Assembly: GCA_036260075.1 (NCBI GenBank)
Contig: DATAAM010000103.1
Location: 1-9,132 of the forward strand
Origin: DATAAM01 sp036260075
Lineage (GTDB): Bacteria > Actinomycetota > Acidimicrobiia > Acidimicrobiales > JAHWLA01
Length of the DNA: 9,132 nucleotides
Reading direction: 5' to 3'
In this document: in pieces, positions 1-7,030 of the stretch
Layout: every line of letters starts with the position of its first letter
How positions within the stretch are numbered: the first letter of the stretch is position 1
The notes under the pieces: model-generated
Database searches by the model: none
Seen by the model: the letters and a program-made list of their open reading frames with translations, nothing else
Told to the model about the DNA's origin: nothing
Made by a program: the position numbers and the translations under genes

Positions 1-924
1 TACTTCGAGCCGCTCGTCAGCTTCCCGTTCGTTCCCGGCCACGAAGTGGTGGGGAACCTCGACGACCACACTCGTGTCGTCGTCGAGCCAGTGCTCCGCT
101 GCGCGGCGCGCGACATATCCCCCCCATGTCGCCGCTGCGCAGCGGGCACCACCAACCGATGCGAGCGCACCGCCTTCGGGCACCTCGCGGCGGGCCTCCA
201 GACCGGCTACTGCGCCGACACCGGCGGCGGGTGGAGCACCACGTTCGTGGCCCACGAGTCGCAGCTCCACGAGGTGCCGTCCGACCTCGCCGACGAGGCC
301 GCCGTCATGGTGGAGCCCACGGCCTGTGCAGTGCACGCCGCCCGCTTGGTGGGTGAAGCCCGCAGCGTGGCCGTCATCGGTGCGGGCACGCTCGGCCTCT
401 GCACGCTGGCCGCCGTCAACCGGTTGTCCCGCCCCGACGTCCTCCTGGCCGCCGCCAAGCACCCGGAGCAGCGGGCGTTCGCCACTGCCTTCGGCGCCCG
501 GGTGGTGGAGCCGGGCGAGCTCGAACGAGCGGTGCGGACTGCCGTGGGGGGCCTGCGGGCCGGGCCGCAGCTCACCGACGGCGTCGACGTGGTGGCCGAC
601 TGCGTGGGCAACGAGGCCTCGCTGGCGCAGGCCCTGCGCATCGTCGCCCCCGGCGGCACCGTCGTGCTCGTGGGCATGGCCGGCCGGGTGCACGTCGACC
701 TCACCCCGTTGTGGCACCGCGAGGTGGCGCTGCGCGGCGCCTACGCCTACACCACAGACGACTTCCGCCTGGCGTTCGACGTCGTCCGCGACGCCGACCT
801 CGGCCGCCTGGTGACCGCCCTCTACCCCCTCGACCGCTACCGCGAGGCCATCGAGCACGCCGCCGAGGCGGGGAGCCGCGGCGCCGTGAAGGTGGCGTTC
901 GACCTGCGCAAGGAGCGTCGCTGA
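1..924 (+). CDS. Zinc-dependent MDR-family dehydrogenase, N-terminus cut off by window edge
   Basis: Medium-chain dehydrogenase/reductase of the zinc alcohol/polyol dehydrogenase type; 307 residues are visible and the frame is open from base 1, so roughly 50 N-terminal residues lie outside the window. (Residues are numbered from the first codon here.) A GHE motif at 13-15 supplies catalytic-zinc ligands. C43-x2-C46-x7-C54 matches the last three structural-zinc cysteines; the usual first one is replaced by S40, with C34 nearby. VEP at 104-106 carries the glutamate often used as a zinc ligand in sorbitol dehydrogenase-like members. The Rossmann fingerprint is GAGTLG at 127-132, and a GGTVVLVG strand follows late in the domain. 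It should oxidise an alcohol or polyol, or reduce a carbonyl, with NAD(P) in the cytosol; the substrate cannot be read from sequence. Only 2 nt separate it from the LarA-like gene, so the two are almost certainly co-transcribed. An internal ATG at 46 is not the start, because conserved motifs precede it. Confidence 0.9.
   Translation, partial: YFEPLVSFPFVPGHEVVGNLDDHTRVVVEPVLRCAARDISPPCRRCAAGTTNRCERTAFGHLAAGLQTGYCADTGGGWSTTFVAHESQLHEVPSDLADEAAVMVEPTACAVHAARLVGEARSVAVIGAGTLGLCTLAAVNRLSRPDVLLAAAKHPEQRAFATAFGARVVEPGELERAVRTAVGGLRAGPQLTDGVDVVADCVGNEASLAQALRIVAPGGTVVLVGMAGRVHVDLTPLWHREVALRGAYAYTTDDFRLAFDVVRDADLGRLVTALYPLDRYREAIEHAAEAGSRGAVKVAFDLRKERR
910..917 (+). promoter_or_regulatory. Ribosome binding site of the LarA-like gene
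   Basis: AAGGAG lies inside the last codons of the dehydrogenase gene, about 11 nt before the ATG at 927. It supports 927 as the start of the LarA-like gene, rather than the upstream extension of that frame back to 711, which runs inside the dehydrogenase gene. Stop and start are separated by only CC, the arrangement expected for translational coupling. Confidence 0.6.
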
Positions 925-926
925 CC

Positions 927-2513
927 ATGCCCCGTCCGGGATTCGTGCTCGAGGTCGACCGCTCAACGCCCCCGACCCTGTTCTGGCACGGGGAGGGCTT
1001 CCGCCTCGAGCGCCTGCCGGTGGGCACCCGGGTCGTCTACCCCAACGAGCCGCTGCCCGCTCTCGCCGATCCCAGGGCGGCCGTCCGCCACGCCCTCCAC
1101 CACCCCAAGGGCGACAGCGAGCCGCTGCCCGCGCTGCTGCGCCCGGGCATGAAGCTGACGATCGCGTTCGACGACGTGTCGCTGCCGCTGCCACCGATGC
1201 AGCGGCCCGACATCCGGCAGCTGGTGATCGAGGAGGTGCTCGACCTGGCCGCCGCCGCGGGCGTCGACGACGTGGAGCTGATCGCCGCGCTCGCCCTCCA
1301 CCGGCGCATGCACGACCACGAGCTGCGCCACGCGCTGGGCGACCGGGTGTACGACGCGTTCGCTCCGCACGGGCTGCTCAAGCAGCACGACGCCGAGGAT
1401 CCCGACGGCATGCTGCACCTCGGCACCACCGACCACGGCGAGGACGTGGAGATCAACAAGCGGGCGGCCACAAGCGACCTGCTCGTCTACGTGAACATCA
1501 ACCTCGTCGCCATGGACGGCGGGCACAAGAGCGTGGCCACCGGCCTGGCGTCGTATCGCAGCCTGCGACACCACCACAACGTGCGCACGATGCAGCACAG
1601 CCGCTCCTTCATGGACCAGCACCGCTCCGAGCTCCACTCGTCCAACTGGCGCATGGGCCGCCTCATCGCCGAGGCGGGCGTGAAGGTCTTCCAGATCGAG
1701 ACCACGCTCAACACCGACACGTTCCCGGAGCAGTTCGCCTTCCTGCAGAAGCGCGAGTGGGAGTGGGCCGCCCGTGACCGGATCGCCTTCAAGGCCGTCA
1801 GCGCCTCGCTCGAGCGCAGCCCGGCACGCCTCGCCCGGGGCATCTTCCACTCGATCAAGGCGCCCCACGCCATGACGAGCGTGCAGGCAGGCGAGGTGGA
1901 AGCCGTGCACGAGGCGACCACCGAGCACGTGTACCGCCAGCAGCTCGTGCCGGTGGAGGGCCAGACCGACGTGCTCACGATGGGGCTTCCTTACATCTGC
2001 CCCTACAACGTCAACTCGGTGATGAACCCGATCCTGGTGGCCTGCCTGGGGCTCGGCTACTTCTTCAACCTGTACCGGGGCCGGCCGCTGGTGCGGGAGG
2101 GCGGCGTCGTGATCATGAGCCACCCCACGCCCTGGGAGTTCCACCCCGTCCACCACCCCAGCTACATCGACTTCTTCGAAGAGGTGCTGGCCGACACCAC
2201 CGACCCCGTCGAGATCGAGAAGCGCTACGAGGAGCGCTACGCCACCGACCCCTGGTACGTGCACCTGTACCGCACGAGCCACGCCTACCACGGCGTGCAC
2301 CCCTTCTACATGTGGTACTGGTGCGCCCACGCCTTGCAGCACCTGGGCGGGGTCATCGTGGTGGGCGGCGACCCCCGATCGGTGCGGCGGCTCGGCTTCA
2401 AGCCTGCCTCCACGCTGCGCGACGCGCTCGAGATGGCCGAGGACGTCGTGGGCCGCGACCCTTCGATCACCCACCTGAAGACGCCGCCGCTGCTGCTCGC
2501 CGATGTCTCGTAG
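927..2513 (+). CDS. LarA-like protein (DUF2088, lactate racemase-type domain)
   Basis: 528 residues, longer than the roughly 420-430 of classical LarA. LarA of Lactobacillus plantarum is a nickel-pincer-nucleotide (NPN) lactate racemase; homologues racemise or epimerise other 2-hydroxy acids. Matches seen: FDDVSLPLP at 81-89 stands where LarA has a D-x-T-R-P-x-P motif; ALALHRRM around H125; QHD at 153-155; LGTTDHGEDVEIN at 165-177; GGHK ending at K201; RHHHN with H217. Using LarA numbering from memory, the spacings H108-K184 (76) and K184-H200 (16) are exactly reproduced by H125-K201-H217, so the cofactor lysine, nickel-ligand histidine and one catalytic histidine look retained. The position of the second catalytic histidine (H174) is I191, and the substrate arginine (R75) is L86. 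The chemistry is therefore probably not simple lactate racemisation. The C-terminal half is rich in H, W and Y (for example SHPTPWEFHPVHHPSY). No larB, larC or larE is visible. The start is ATG 927, preceded by AAGGAG. Confidence 0.85.
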   Translation: MPRPGFVLEVDRSTPPTLFWHGEGFRLERLPVGTRVVYPNEPLPALADPRAAVRHALHHPKGDSEPLPALLRPGMKLTIAFDDVSLPLPPMQRPDIRQLVIEEVLDLAAAAGVDDVELIAALALHRRMHDHELRHALGDRVYDAFAPHGLLKQHDAEDPDGMLHLGTTDHGEDVEINKRAATSDLLVYVNINLVAMDGGHKSVATGLASYRSLRHHHNVRTMQHSRSFMDQHRSELHSSNWRMGRLIAEAGVKVFQIETTLNTDTFPEQFAFLQKREWEWAARDRIAFKAVSASLERSPARLARGIFHSIKAPHAMTSVQAGEVEAVHEATTEHVYRQQLVPVEGQTDVLTMGLPYICPYNVNSVMNPILVACLGLGYFFNLYRGRPLVREGGVVIMSHPTPWEFHPVHHPSYIDFFEEVLADTTDPVEIEKRYEERYATDPWYVHLYRTSHAYHGVHPFYMWYWCAHALQHLGGVIVVGGDPRSVRRLGFKPASTLRDALEMAEDVVGRDPSITHLKTPPLLLADVS

Positions 2514-3351
2514 GTTCTCGATGCTGCGGGCGCCCACGTGGCCCGGTGGCGTGGAGCGCCCGCCCGCCGAGCGGCGCACCGGCGTCGACTTCCCCACTGC
2601 GTGGGCCCGCCGCTACCCCGTGCGGCTGGCCCGCACGCTCCTCGTCGACGGCGTGTGGCGACCGGTCATGGAGGTTCTCGCCTCGCCGGACGTACGTGGG
2701 GCCGACCGCCTCGTGGGCCTGGAGGACGGGCCGGTGGTGTTCGCCGCCAACCACGCCAGCCACGTCGACACGCCGTTGCTGCTGACAGCCCTGCCCGCCC
2801 GCTACCGGCACCGCACCGCGGTCGCCGCCGCCGCCGACTACTTCTTCGACAGCCGGTGGAAGGGCGCGGCGTGGGCGTTCGCCATCAACGCCGTCCCCAC
2901 CGAGCGCACCAAGGTGAGCATCCGTTCCATGCGGCTGGCCGCCGACCTCCTCGAGGAGGGTTGGAGCCTCGTCATCTACCCCGAGGGCGGGCGCACGCCC
3001 GACGGTTGGGGCCAGGAGCACCGTGCGGGCGCGGCATGGCTGTCGGCCCGGGCGGGCGCCCCGGTGGTCCCCGTGCACATCGAGGGCACCCGGCGCATCA
3101 TGCGCAAGGGCCGCCGCGGCGTGCGGCCCTCGAGCACCACGATCACGTTCGGCGCCCCCCTCGTGCTCCACGAGGGCGAGGACGTGCGCGACTTCGCGGT
3201 GCGCATCGAGCGCGAGATCGCGGTGCTGGCCGACGAGCACCGCACCGACTGGTGGACGGCCCGCCGCCGGGCCGCCGCCGGCACCACCCCGCCGCTGCAG
3301 GGGCCGGAGGTGGGCGCCTGGCGCCGCGCCTGGTCGCTGCCGGGCGACTAG
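2503..3351 (+). CDS. PlsC-type lysophospholipid/glycerolipid acyltransferase
   Basis: 282 residues; member of the 1-acyl-sn-glycerol-3-phosphate acyltransferase superfamily, which transfers acyl groups from acyl-CoA or acyl-ACP to a lipid or glycerol hydroxyl at the membrane. The catalytic motif is NHASHVD at 83-89 (H84-x4-D89). Motif III is PEGGR at 160-164, a variant of PEGTR. Motif IV is VPVHIEGT at 189-196. There is no obvious transmembrane helix, so it is probably peripheral. The C-terminus (WWTARRRAAAG...WRRAW) resembles that of actinobacterial acyltransferases of this group. The ATG at 2503 overlaps the end of the LarA-like gene by 11 nt. An in-frame ATG at 2521, with a weak AGG 6 nt upstream, is an alternative start that would drop six residues. 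Either way it is translationally coupled to the upstream gene. The acyl acceptor is unknown; the operon partners suggest a product of the dehydrogenase/LarA-like step, but that is inference. It could equally be a housekeeping phospholipid enzyme. Confidence 0.88.
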   Translation: MSRRFSMLRAPTWPGGVERPPAERRTGVDFPTAWARRYPVRLARTLLVDGVWRPVMEVLASPDVRGADRLVGLEDGPVVFAANHASHVDTPLLLTALPARYRHRTAVAAAADYFFDSRWKGAAWAFAINAVPTERTKVSIRSMRLAADLLEEGWSLVIYPEGGRTPDGWGQEHRAGAAWLSARAGAPVVPVHIEGTRRIMRKGRRGVRPSSTTITFGAPLVLHEGEDVRDFAVRIEREIAVLADEHRTDWWTARRRAAAGTTPPLQGPEVGAWRRAWSLPGD

Positions 3352-3917
3352 GGACGGCGGCCGCTCACGTCGAGCAGCTTGTGCTGCACCGGCGCGTCCT
3401 CGGGCAGCTCGCCGCTCGGCCCCGACCCGAACATCCCCATGGTGCCCAGCACGGGACCCATCGGCTCCAGTCGCTCCCACAAGAGCTGCACGAGCTCGGG
3501 ATCGAGCGTCTCGTCGGCCCCGACGGCGCGGGCGAGGTCCCACGCGTGCAGCGTCAGGTCGGTGAGGCGGAAGCCCAACAGCATCTCGCCGGGGATGTCG
3601 CCCACCGGGTGATGGCAGGTGGCGGCCAGGGCTCCCGGCGCCCGGAAGGCGGCCTCCTGGGCCTCGGCGCTCTGGACGAAGGCGGCCACGGGGTCGTCGC
3701 CGAGCACGTCTCCGACCAGCTCGGGCAAGGCCCGCTCCACCGGCTCGCCGGCCAGCAGCTTCACCGCCATGCGGTTGGCCCCCACCACGTGCTGGGCCAA
3801 GTCCCGCACCGTCCACCCCTCGCACGGGGTGGGGTCGTCCCACTGGTCGTTGCGCACAGCCCGGAGGCGCTTGTCGAACTCCCCCCGGGCGCGGTCAAGA
3901 GCTTCGAACGCGTCCAT
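3348..3917 (-). CDS. TIGR03086-family metal-binding protein (DinB-like, maleylpyruvate isomerase N-terminal type)
   Basis: 189 residues, the normal length for this family. Hallmarks are TPCEGWTVRDLAQHVVG at 30-46 and the C-terminal LLDVSGRRP. The fold is a four-helix DinB-like bundle that binds a divalent metal. In mycothiol-dependent maleylpyruvate isomerase the zinc ligands are His...Glu-x3-His; here H43 and D120-x3-H124 (DLTLH) occupy equivalent places, with Asp for Glu. Family members are thought to use or act with mycothiol, or to be metal-dependent transferases, but the role of TIGR03086 proteins is not established. The gene faces the acyltransferase gene and shares the palindromic CTAG at 3348-3351, so the two stop codons overlap. 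It lies 46 bp downstream of the gntR-type gene on the same strand and could be read through from it, but it also has its own leaderless-type promoter (see 3924-3929). Confidence 0.85.
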   Translation of the reverse strand: MDAFEALDRARGEFDKRLRAVRNDQWDDPTPCEGWTVRDLAQHVVGANRMAVKLLAGEPVERALPELVGDVLGDDPVAAFVQSAEAQEAAFRAPGALAATCHHPVGDIPGEMLLGFRLTDLTLHAWDLARAVGADETLDPELVQLLWERLEPMGPVLGTMGMFGSGPSGELPEDAPVQHKLLDVSGRRP

Positions 3918-3923
3918 GAGCGG

Positions 3924-3929
3924 ACACTA
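3924..3929 (-). promoter_or_regulatory. -10 box for leaderless transcription of the TIGR03086 gene
   Basis: Read on the minus strand, TAGTGT fits the actinobacterial TANNNT -10 consensus and is followed by CCGCTC and then the ATG at 3917. The spacing puts transcription start exactly on the A of the start codon. There is no Shine-Dalgarno sequence, consistent with leaderless translation. No clear -35 box was found. This is prediction from motif and spacing only. Confidence 0.5.
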
Positions 3930-3963
3930 CGGCGCGGCCGCCCACTGCGCGCTGTGAATGTCG

Positions 3964-4695
3964 TCACTCCACCAGTCGCAGGCCGCTGGGCGCCATCGAC
4001 CGGTCGGCGGCGGGCAGGTCGACCACGAACTCCGTGCGGTGGGCGGGGAACACGTGCTCCGACACCAGCACCGGCCGGCCGTCGACGGTGGAGGTGACCC
4101 GCTCGCAGCGCAGCACCGGCGAGCCCACGGGCACCTCCAGCAGGGCGGCGTCGGAGGCCGAGGCCGCCGCCGCACCGATGGTCTGCACGGCACCGCCCAG
4201 CGGCACGTCGAGCAGCTCGTAGAACGACGACTGCTCCACGTCGTTGCGCGACAGCCCTGCCCCCAGCGACTCGGGGCACCACACGGTGACGCGGGCGAAC
4301 GGCGCGCCGTCGGCCAGGTTGACGCGTCGCACCCGCAGCACGGTCTCGACGCCGAGCACGTCGCGCACCCAGCGGGGCGCCCGCACGAAGCCGAAGTCGA
4401 GCACCCGCCTGCCGGGCTCCACCCCCGACGACGACAGCTGGCCCTCGATGGTGCCCAGCCGACCGAGCGCCTGTCTCACCGCGCCCCCCGCCGTGAACCA
4501 GCCGAACCCCTGGCGCGACTCCAACAGCCCCTCGGCCCGCAACAGCTCCAGCGCCTTGCGAACGGTGACGCGGCTGGCGTCGTAGGCTGCCGACAGCTCC
4601 GCCTCGCTCGGCAGCAGCCGCCCGGAGGGGAACTCCCCCGCCGTCACCCGCCGCCGCAGCTCGTCGGCGATCTCCCGGTAGCGCACCGCTCTCAC
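3964..4695 (-). CDS. GntR-family transcriptional regulator, HutC subfamily (UTRA domain)
   Basis: 243 residues, normal for the HutC subfamily. The N-terminal winged helix-turn-helix covers about residues 5-70: YREIADELRRRV, LPSE at 28-31, the recognition-helix segment SRVTVRKALELLRAEGLL at 41-58, and the wing QGFGWFT. A C-terminal UTRA effector-binding domain follows from about 80 to 235. Such proteins are dimeric repressors released by small metabolites, often sugars or organic acids. The start is GTG 4695; a second in-frame GTG at 4686 would remove only three residues. It is divergent from aconitase with 20 bp between the two start codons, and that space contains a direct repeat, so control of aconitase plus autoregulation is the simplest reading (inference). 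In corynebacteria the known aconitase repressor AcnR belongs to the TetR family, so a GntR-type regulator here would be different. Confidence 0.93.
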   Translation of the reverse strand: MRAVRYREIADELRRRVTAGEFPSGRLLPSEAELSAAYDASRVTVRKALELLRAEGLLESRQGFGWFTAGGAVRQALGRLGTIEGQLSSSGVEPGRRVLDFGFVRAPRWVRDVLGVETVLRVRRVNLADGAPFARVTVWCPESLGAGLSRNDVEQSSFYELLDVPLGGAVQTIGAAAASASDAALLEVPVGSPVLRCERVTSTVDGRPVLVSEHVFPAHRTEFVVDLPAADRSMAPSGLRLVE

Positions 4696-4712
4696 TTGTC
4701 TTATACTTGTCT
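4694..4712. promoter_or_regulatory. Direct repeat, candidate GntR operator between gntR and aconitase genes
   Basis: ACTTGTCT occurs at 4694-4701 and again at 4705-4712, an 11-bp period of about one helical turn. The block is AT-richer than its surroundings. Its centre, GTCTTATAC (4698-4706), is an imperfect palindrome of form GTnTnAnAC, one base longer than the GTnTAnAC pattern described for HutC-subfamily operators. The block overlaps the regulator's own start codon and the aconitase -10 box, so a bound protein would block both genes. The site assignment is inference from position and symmetry. Confidence 0.5.
4702..4707 (+). promoter_or_regulatory. -10 box for leaderless transcription of aconitase
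   Basis: TATACT differs from the TATAAT consensus by one base. Eight bases (4708-4715) separate it from the ATG at 4716, so transcription should start at or within about 2 nt of the start codon. No Shine-Dalgarno sequence exists between the box and the ATG. This decides the start codon: a TTG at 4707 in the same frame overlaps the -10 box and would not be on the mRNA. On the minus strand TATAAG (4705-4700) is a weaker -10 candidate for the gntR-type gene. Confidence 0.6.
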
Positions 4713-4715
4713 ACG

Positions 4716-6941
4716 ATGACCGTGACTGCAAGCACCCCGCTCGACCTGATCGAAGAGGTCTACCGCCGCCTCGAGGAGCGCACCGCCGTCGGTCGCCGCC
4801 GCCGCCGGGGCCGAGGGCTCGCACTGGCCGAGAAGATCCTGTTCGCCCACCTCGCCGACCCCGAGGGCCAGGAACTCGAACGGGGCCGCTCGTACAGCGA
4901 GCTGTACCCCGACCGGGTGGCCATGCAGGACGCCACCGCGCAGATGGCGCTGCTCCAGTTCATGACCGCCGGGCTGCCCGAGGTGGCGGTGCCCACCACC
5001 GTGCACTGCGACCACCTCATCCAGGCCCGGGTCGACGGCCCCACCGATCTCGCCGTGGCCGAGGACGTCAACAAGGAGGTCTACGACTTCCTGCGCACCG
5101 TCTCCGCCCGCTACAGCATCGGGTTCTGGAAGCCGGGCAGCGGCATCATCCACCAAGTCGTGCTGGAGCAGTACGCGTTCCCCGGCGGGATGATGATCGG
5201 CACCGACAGCCACACCCCCAACGCGGGCGGGCTCGGCATGGTCGCCATCGGCGTGGGCGGCGCGGATGCCGTCGACGTGATGGTGGGCAGCACGTTCGGG
5301 CTGCGCTGGCCCAAGCTCATCGGTGTACGCCTCACCGGGCGCATGAGCGGGTGGACCGCCCCCAAGGACGTGATCCTGAAGGTGGCCGACATCCTCACCG
5401 TGAAGGGCGGCACCGGCGCCATCGTGGAGTACTTCGGCCCCGGCGTCGAGACGATCAGCGCCACCGGGCGAGCGACGATCTGCAACATGGGCGCCGAGAT
5501 CGGCGCCACCACGTCGGTCTTCCCCTACGACGACCGGGCCGCGCTGTACCTCAAGGCCACCGGCCGGGAGGCGATCGCCGATGCCGCCGCCCGGGTCATG
5601 GAGCACCTGCGCCCCGACGACGATGCCGAGTACGACCAGGTCGTCGAGATCGACCTCGACACGTTGGAGCCGCACATCAACGGCCCGCACACGCCCGACC
5701 TGGCCCGTCCCGTCTCGAAGGTGGGCGACGACGCCAAGGCCAACGGGTGGCCGCTGAAGATCAGCGCCGCGCTGGTGGGGAGCTGCACCAACTCGTCGTA
5801 CGAGGACATCAGCCGGGCTGCCTCGATCGCCCGGCAGGCGGCGGCCAAGGGCCTCCGGGTGCAGACGCCGCTGCTCGTCACGCCGGGGTCGGAGCGGGTG
5901 CGGGCCACCATCGAGCGCGACGGCCTGCTGGCCGACCTGGAGGCCATCGGCGCCACCGTCCTCGCCAACGCCTGCGGCCCCTGCATCGGCCAGTGGAAGC
6001 GCGAGGACGTGAAGGAGGGCGAGGTCAACGTCATCGTCAACTCCTACAACCGCAACTTCCCCAAGCGGAACGACGGCATGGCCTCGACCCTGTCCTTCGT
6101 GGCCTCGCCGGAGACGGTGGTGGCCTTCGCCCTGAGCGGCACCTTCGACGGCGACCCCCGGACCGGGCTCGAGGAGCCCGTGGGCGAGGAGCTGCCCGCC
6201 AAGGGCTTCGAGTCGGGGGAGGCGGGCTTCCTGGCCCCGCCCCCCGACGGCACCGACGTCGAGGTCGTGGTCCGCCCCGACAGCGACCGGCTCCAGCTCC
6301 TCCAGCCGTTCTCCGCCTGGGACGGCCACGACTTCGTGGACCTGCCCGTGCTGATGAAGGCCAAGGGCAAGTGCACCACCGACCACATCTCCGCCGCCGG
6401 CCCGTGGCTGAAGTACCGCGGCCACCTGGAGAACATCTCGCAGAACCTGTTCCTCGGCGCTGTCAACGCCTTCACCGGCGAGGCCGGCAGTGGCAAGTGC
6501 CCGGTGCACGGCGCCACCGAGCCGTACCCCGAGGCGGCCCGCCACTGCCGTGACGCGGGCGTGGCGTGGGTGGCGATCGGCGACGAGAACTACGGCGAGG
6601 GCTCGTCGCGGGAGCACGCGGCCATGGAGCCGCGGTTCATGAACGGCAAGGCGATCATCGTCCGCTCGTTCGCCCGCATCCACGAGACCAACCTGAAGAA
6701 GCAGGGCGTGCTGCCGCTGGTGTTCGCCGACCCGGCCACCTACGACCTGATCGAGGAGGACGACCGCATCTCCGTCCTCGGACTGGCCGACCTGGCGCCC
6801 GACGTGCCGGTGCGATGCCGCATCACCAAGCCCGACGGCCGGACGGTCGACTTCGAATGCACCCACTCGATGAGCGAGGAGCACATCGAGTGGTTCCGGG
6901 CGGGCGGCGCCCTCAACCTCATCCGCGCCCGCCGCCGCTGA
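4716..6941 (+). CDS. Aconitate hydratase, mitochondrial-type
   Basis: 741 residues from ATG 4716. It interconverts citrate and isocitrate through cis-aconitate in the TCA cycle, using a [4Fe-4S] cluster in the cytosol. Cluster ligands are C357 (GSCTNSS), C420 and C423 (ACGPCIG), within one residue of the bovine mitochondrial numbering (358, 421, 424). Other family motifs are LTLAEK-like LALAEKILFAHL, RVAMQDATAQMALLQF, HCDHLIQ, TDSHTPNAGGLGM, and in the C-terminal swivelling domain KGKCTTDHISAAGPWLKYRG and YGEGSSREHAAMEPR, which holds the catalytic serine. Length and these motifs place it with mitochondrial aconitases, rather than the roughly 900-residue AcnA/IRP1 type usual in actinobacteria or with AcnB. 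All key residues seem present, so it should be active. A run of arginines at about residues 26-31 is not a targeting signal that I can support. It is divergent from the GntR-type gene and probably made from a leaderless mRNA. Confidence 0.96.
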   Translation: MTVTASTPLDLIEEVYRRLEERTAVGRRRRRGRGLALAEKILFAHLADPEGQELERGRSYSELYPDRVAMQDATAQMALLQFMTAGLPEVAVPTTVHCDHLIQARVDGPTDLAVAEDVNKEVYDFLRTVSARYSIGFWKPGSGIIHQVVLEQYAFPGGMMIGTDSHTPNAGGLGMVAIGVGGADAVDVMVGSTFGLRWPKLIGVRLTGRMSGWTAPKDVILKVADILTVKGGTGAIVEYFGPGVETISATGRATICNMGAEIGATTSVFPYDDRAALYLKATGREAIADAAARVMEHLRPDDDAEYDQVVEIDLDTLEPHINGPHTPDLARPVSKVGDDAKANGWPLKISAALVGSCTNSSYEDISRAASIARQAAAKGLRVQTPLLVTPGSERVRATIERDGLLADLEAIGATVLANACGPCIGQWKREDVKEGEVNVIVNSYNRNFPKRNDGMASTLSFVASPETVVAFALSGTFDGDPRTGLEEPVGEELPAKGFESGEAGFLAPPPDGTDVEVVVRPDSDRLQLLQPFSAWDGHDFVDLPVLMKAKGKCTTDHISAAGPWLKYRGHLENISQNLFLGAVNAFTGEAGSGKCPVHGATEPYPEAARHCRDAGVAWVAIGDENYGEGSSREHAAMEPRFMNGKAIIVRSFARIHETNLKKQGVLPLVFADPATYDLIEEDDRISVLGLADLAPDVPVRCRITKPDGRTVDFECTHSMSEEHIEWFRAGGALNLIRARRR

Positions 6942-6946
6942 CCGCG

Positions 6947-6992
6947 TTTTCTCCGCAAATACGGGCCTCCGGAGCCGGATCTGCGAAGAAAA
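6947..6992. terminator. Imperfect 46-bp dyad after aconitase, possible terminator
   Basis: TTTTCTCCGCAAAT (6947-6960) pairs with ATCTGCGAAGAAAA (6979-6992) at 12 of 14 positions, and GGC/GCC (6964-6966 with 6974-6976) can extend the stem inward. It begins 5 bp after the aconitase stop. There is no T-run after the right arm, so it is not a canonical intrinsic terminator. The arms start with TTTT and end with AAAA, which would suit a structure working in both directions, but the only neighbouring transcription expected is rightward. It could instead be a protein-binding dyad or an mRNA 3'-end stabiliser. Confidence 0.4.
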
Positions 6993-7030
6993 TCGAGTGG
7001 CGGCGTTGACAATCACCTAGTCAGCCAGGT

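Noticed and set aside
711..926. Upstream extension of the LarA-like frame into the dehydrogenase gene
   Set aside because: The extension is an arginine/proline-rich shadow of the dehydrogenase; ATG 927 has a ribosome binding site and starts just before the first plausible family sequence.
963..2597. 544-codon minus-strand open frame opposite the LarA-like gene
   Set aside because: Histidine/valine-rich antisense shadow caused by high GC at third positions; the plus strand has conserved motifs and a ribosome binding site.
2538..4097. 519-codon plus-strand open frame running through the acyltransferase and TIGR03086 genes
   Set aside because: Arginine/proline/alanine-rich shadow that crosses two well-supported genes on opposite strands and matches no family.
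4701..7016. 771-codon open frame on the minus strand across aconitase
   Set aside because: It is an antisense shadow of the aconitase gene; its translation is low-complexity (G, V, H, D, R rich) and shows no family motif.
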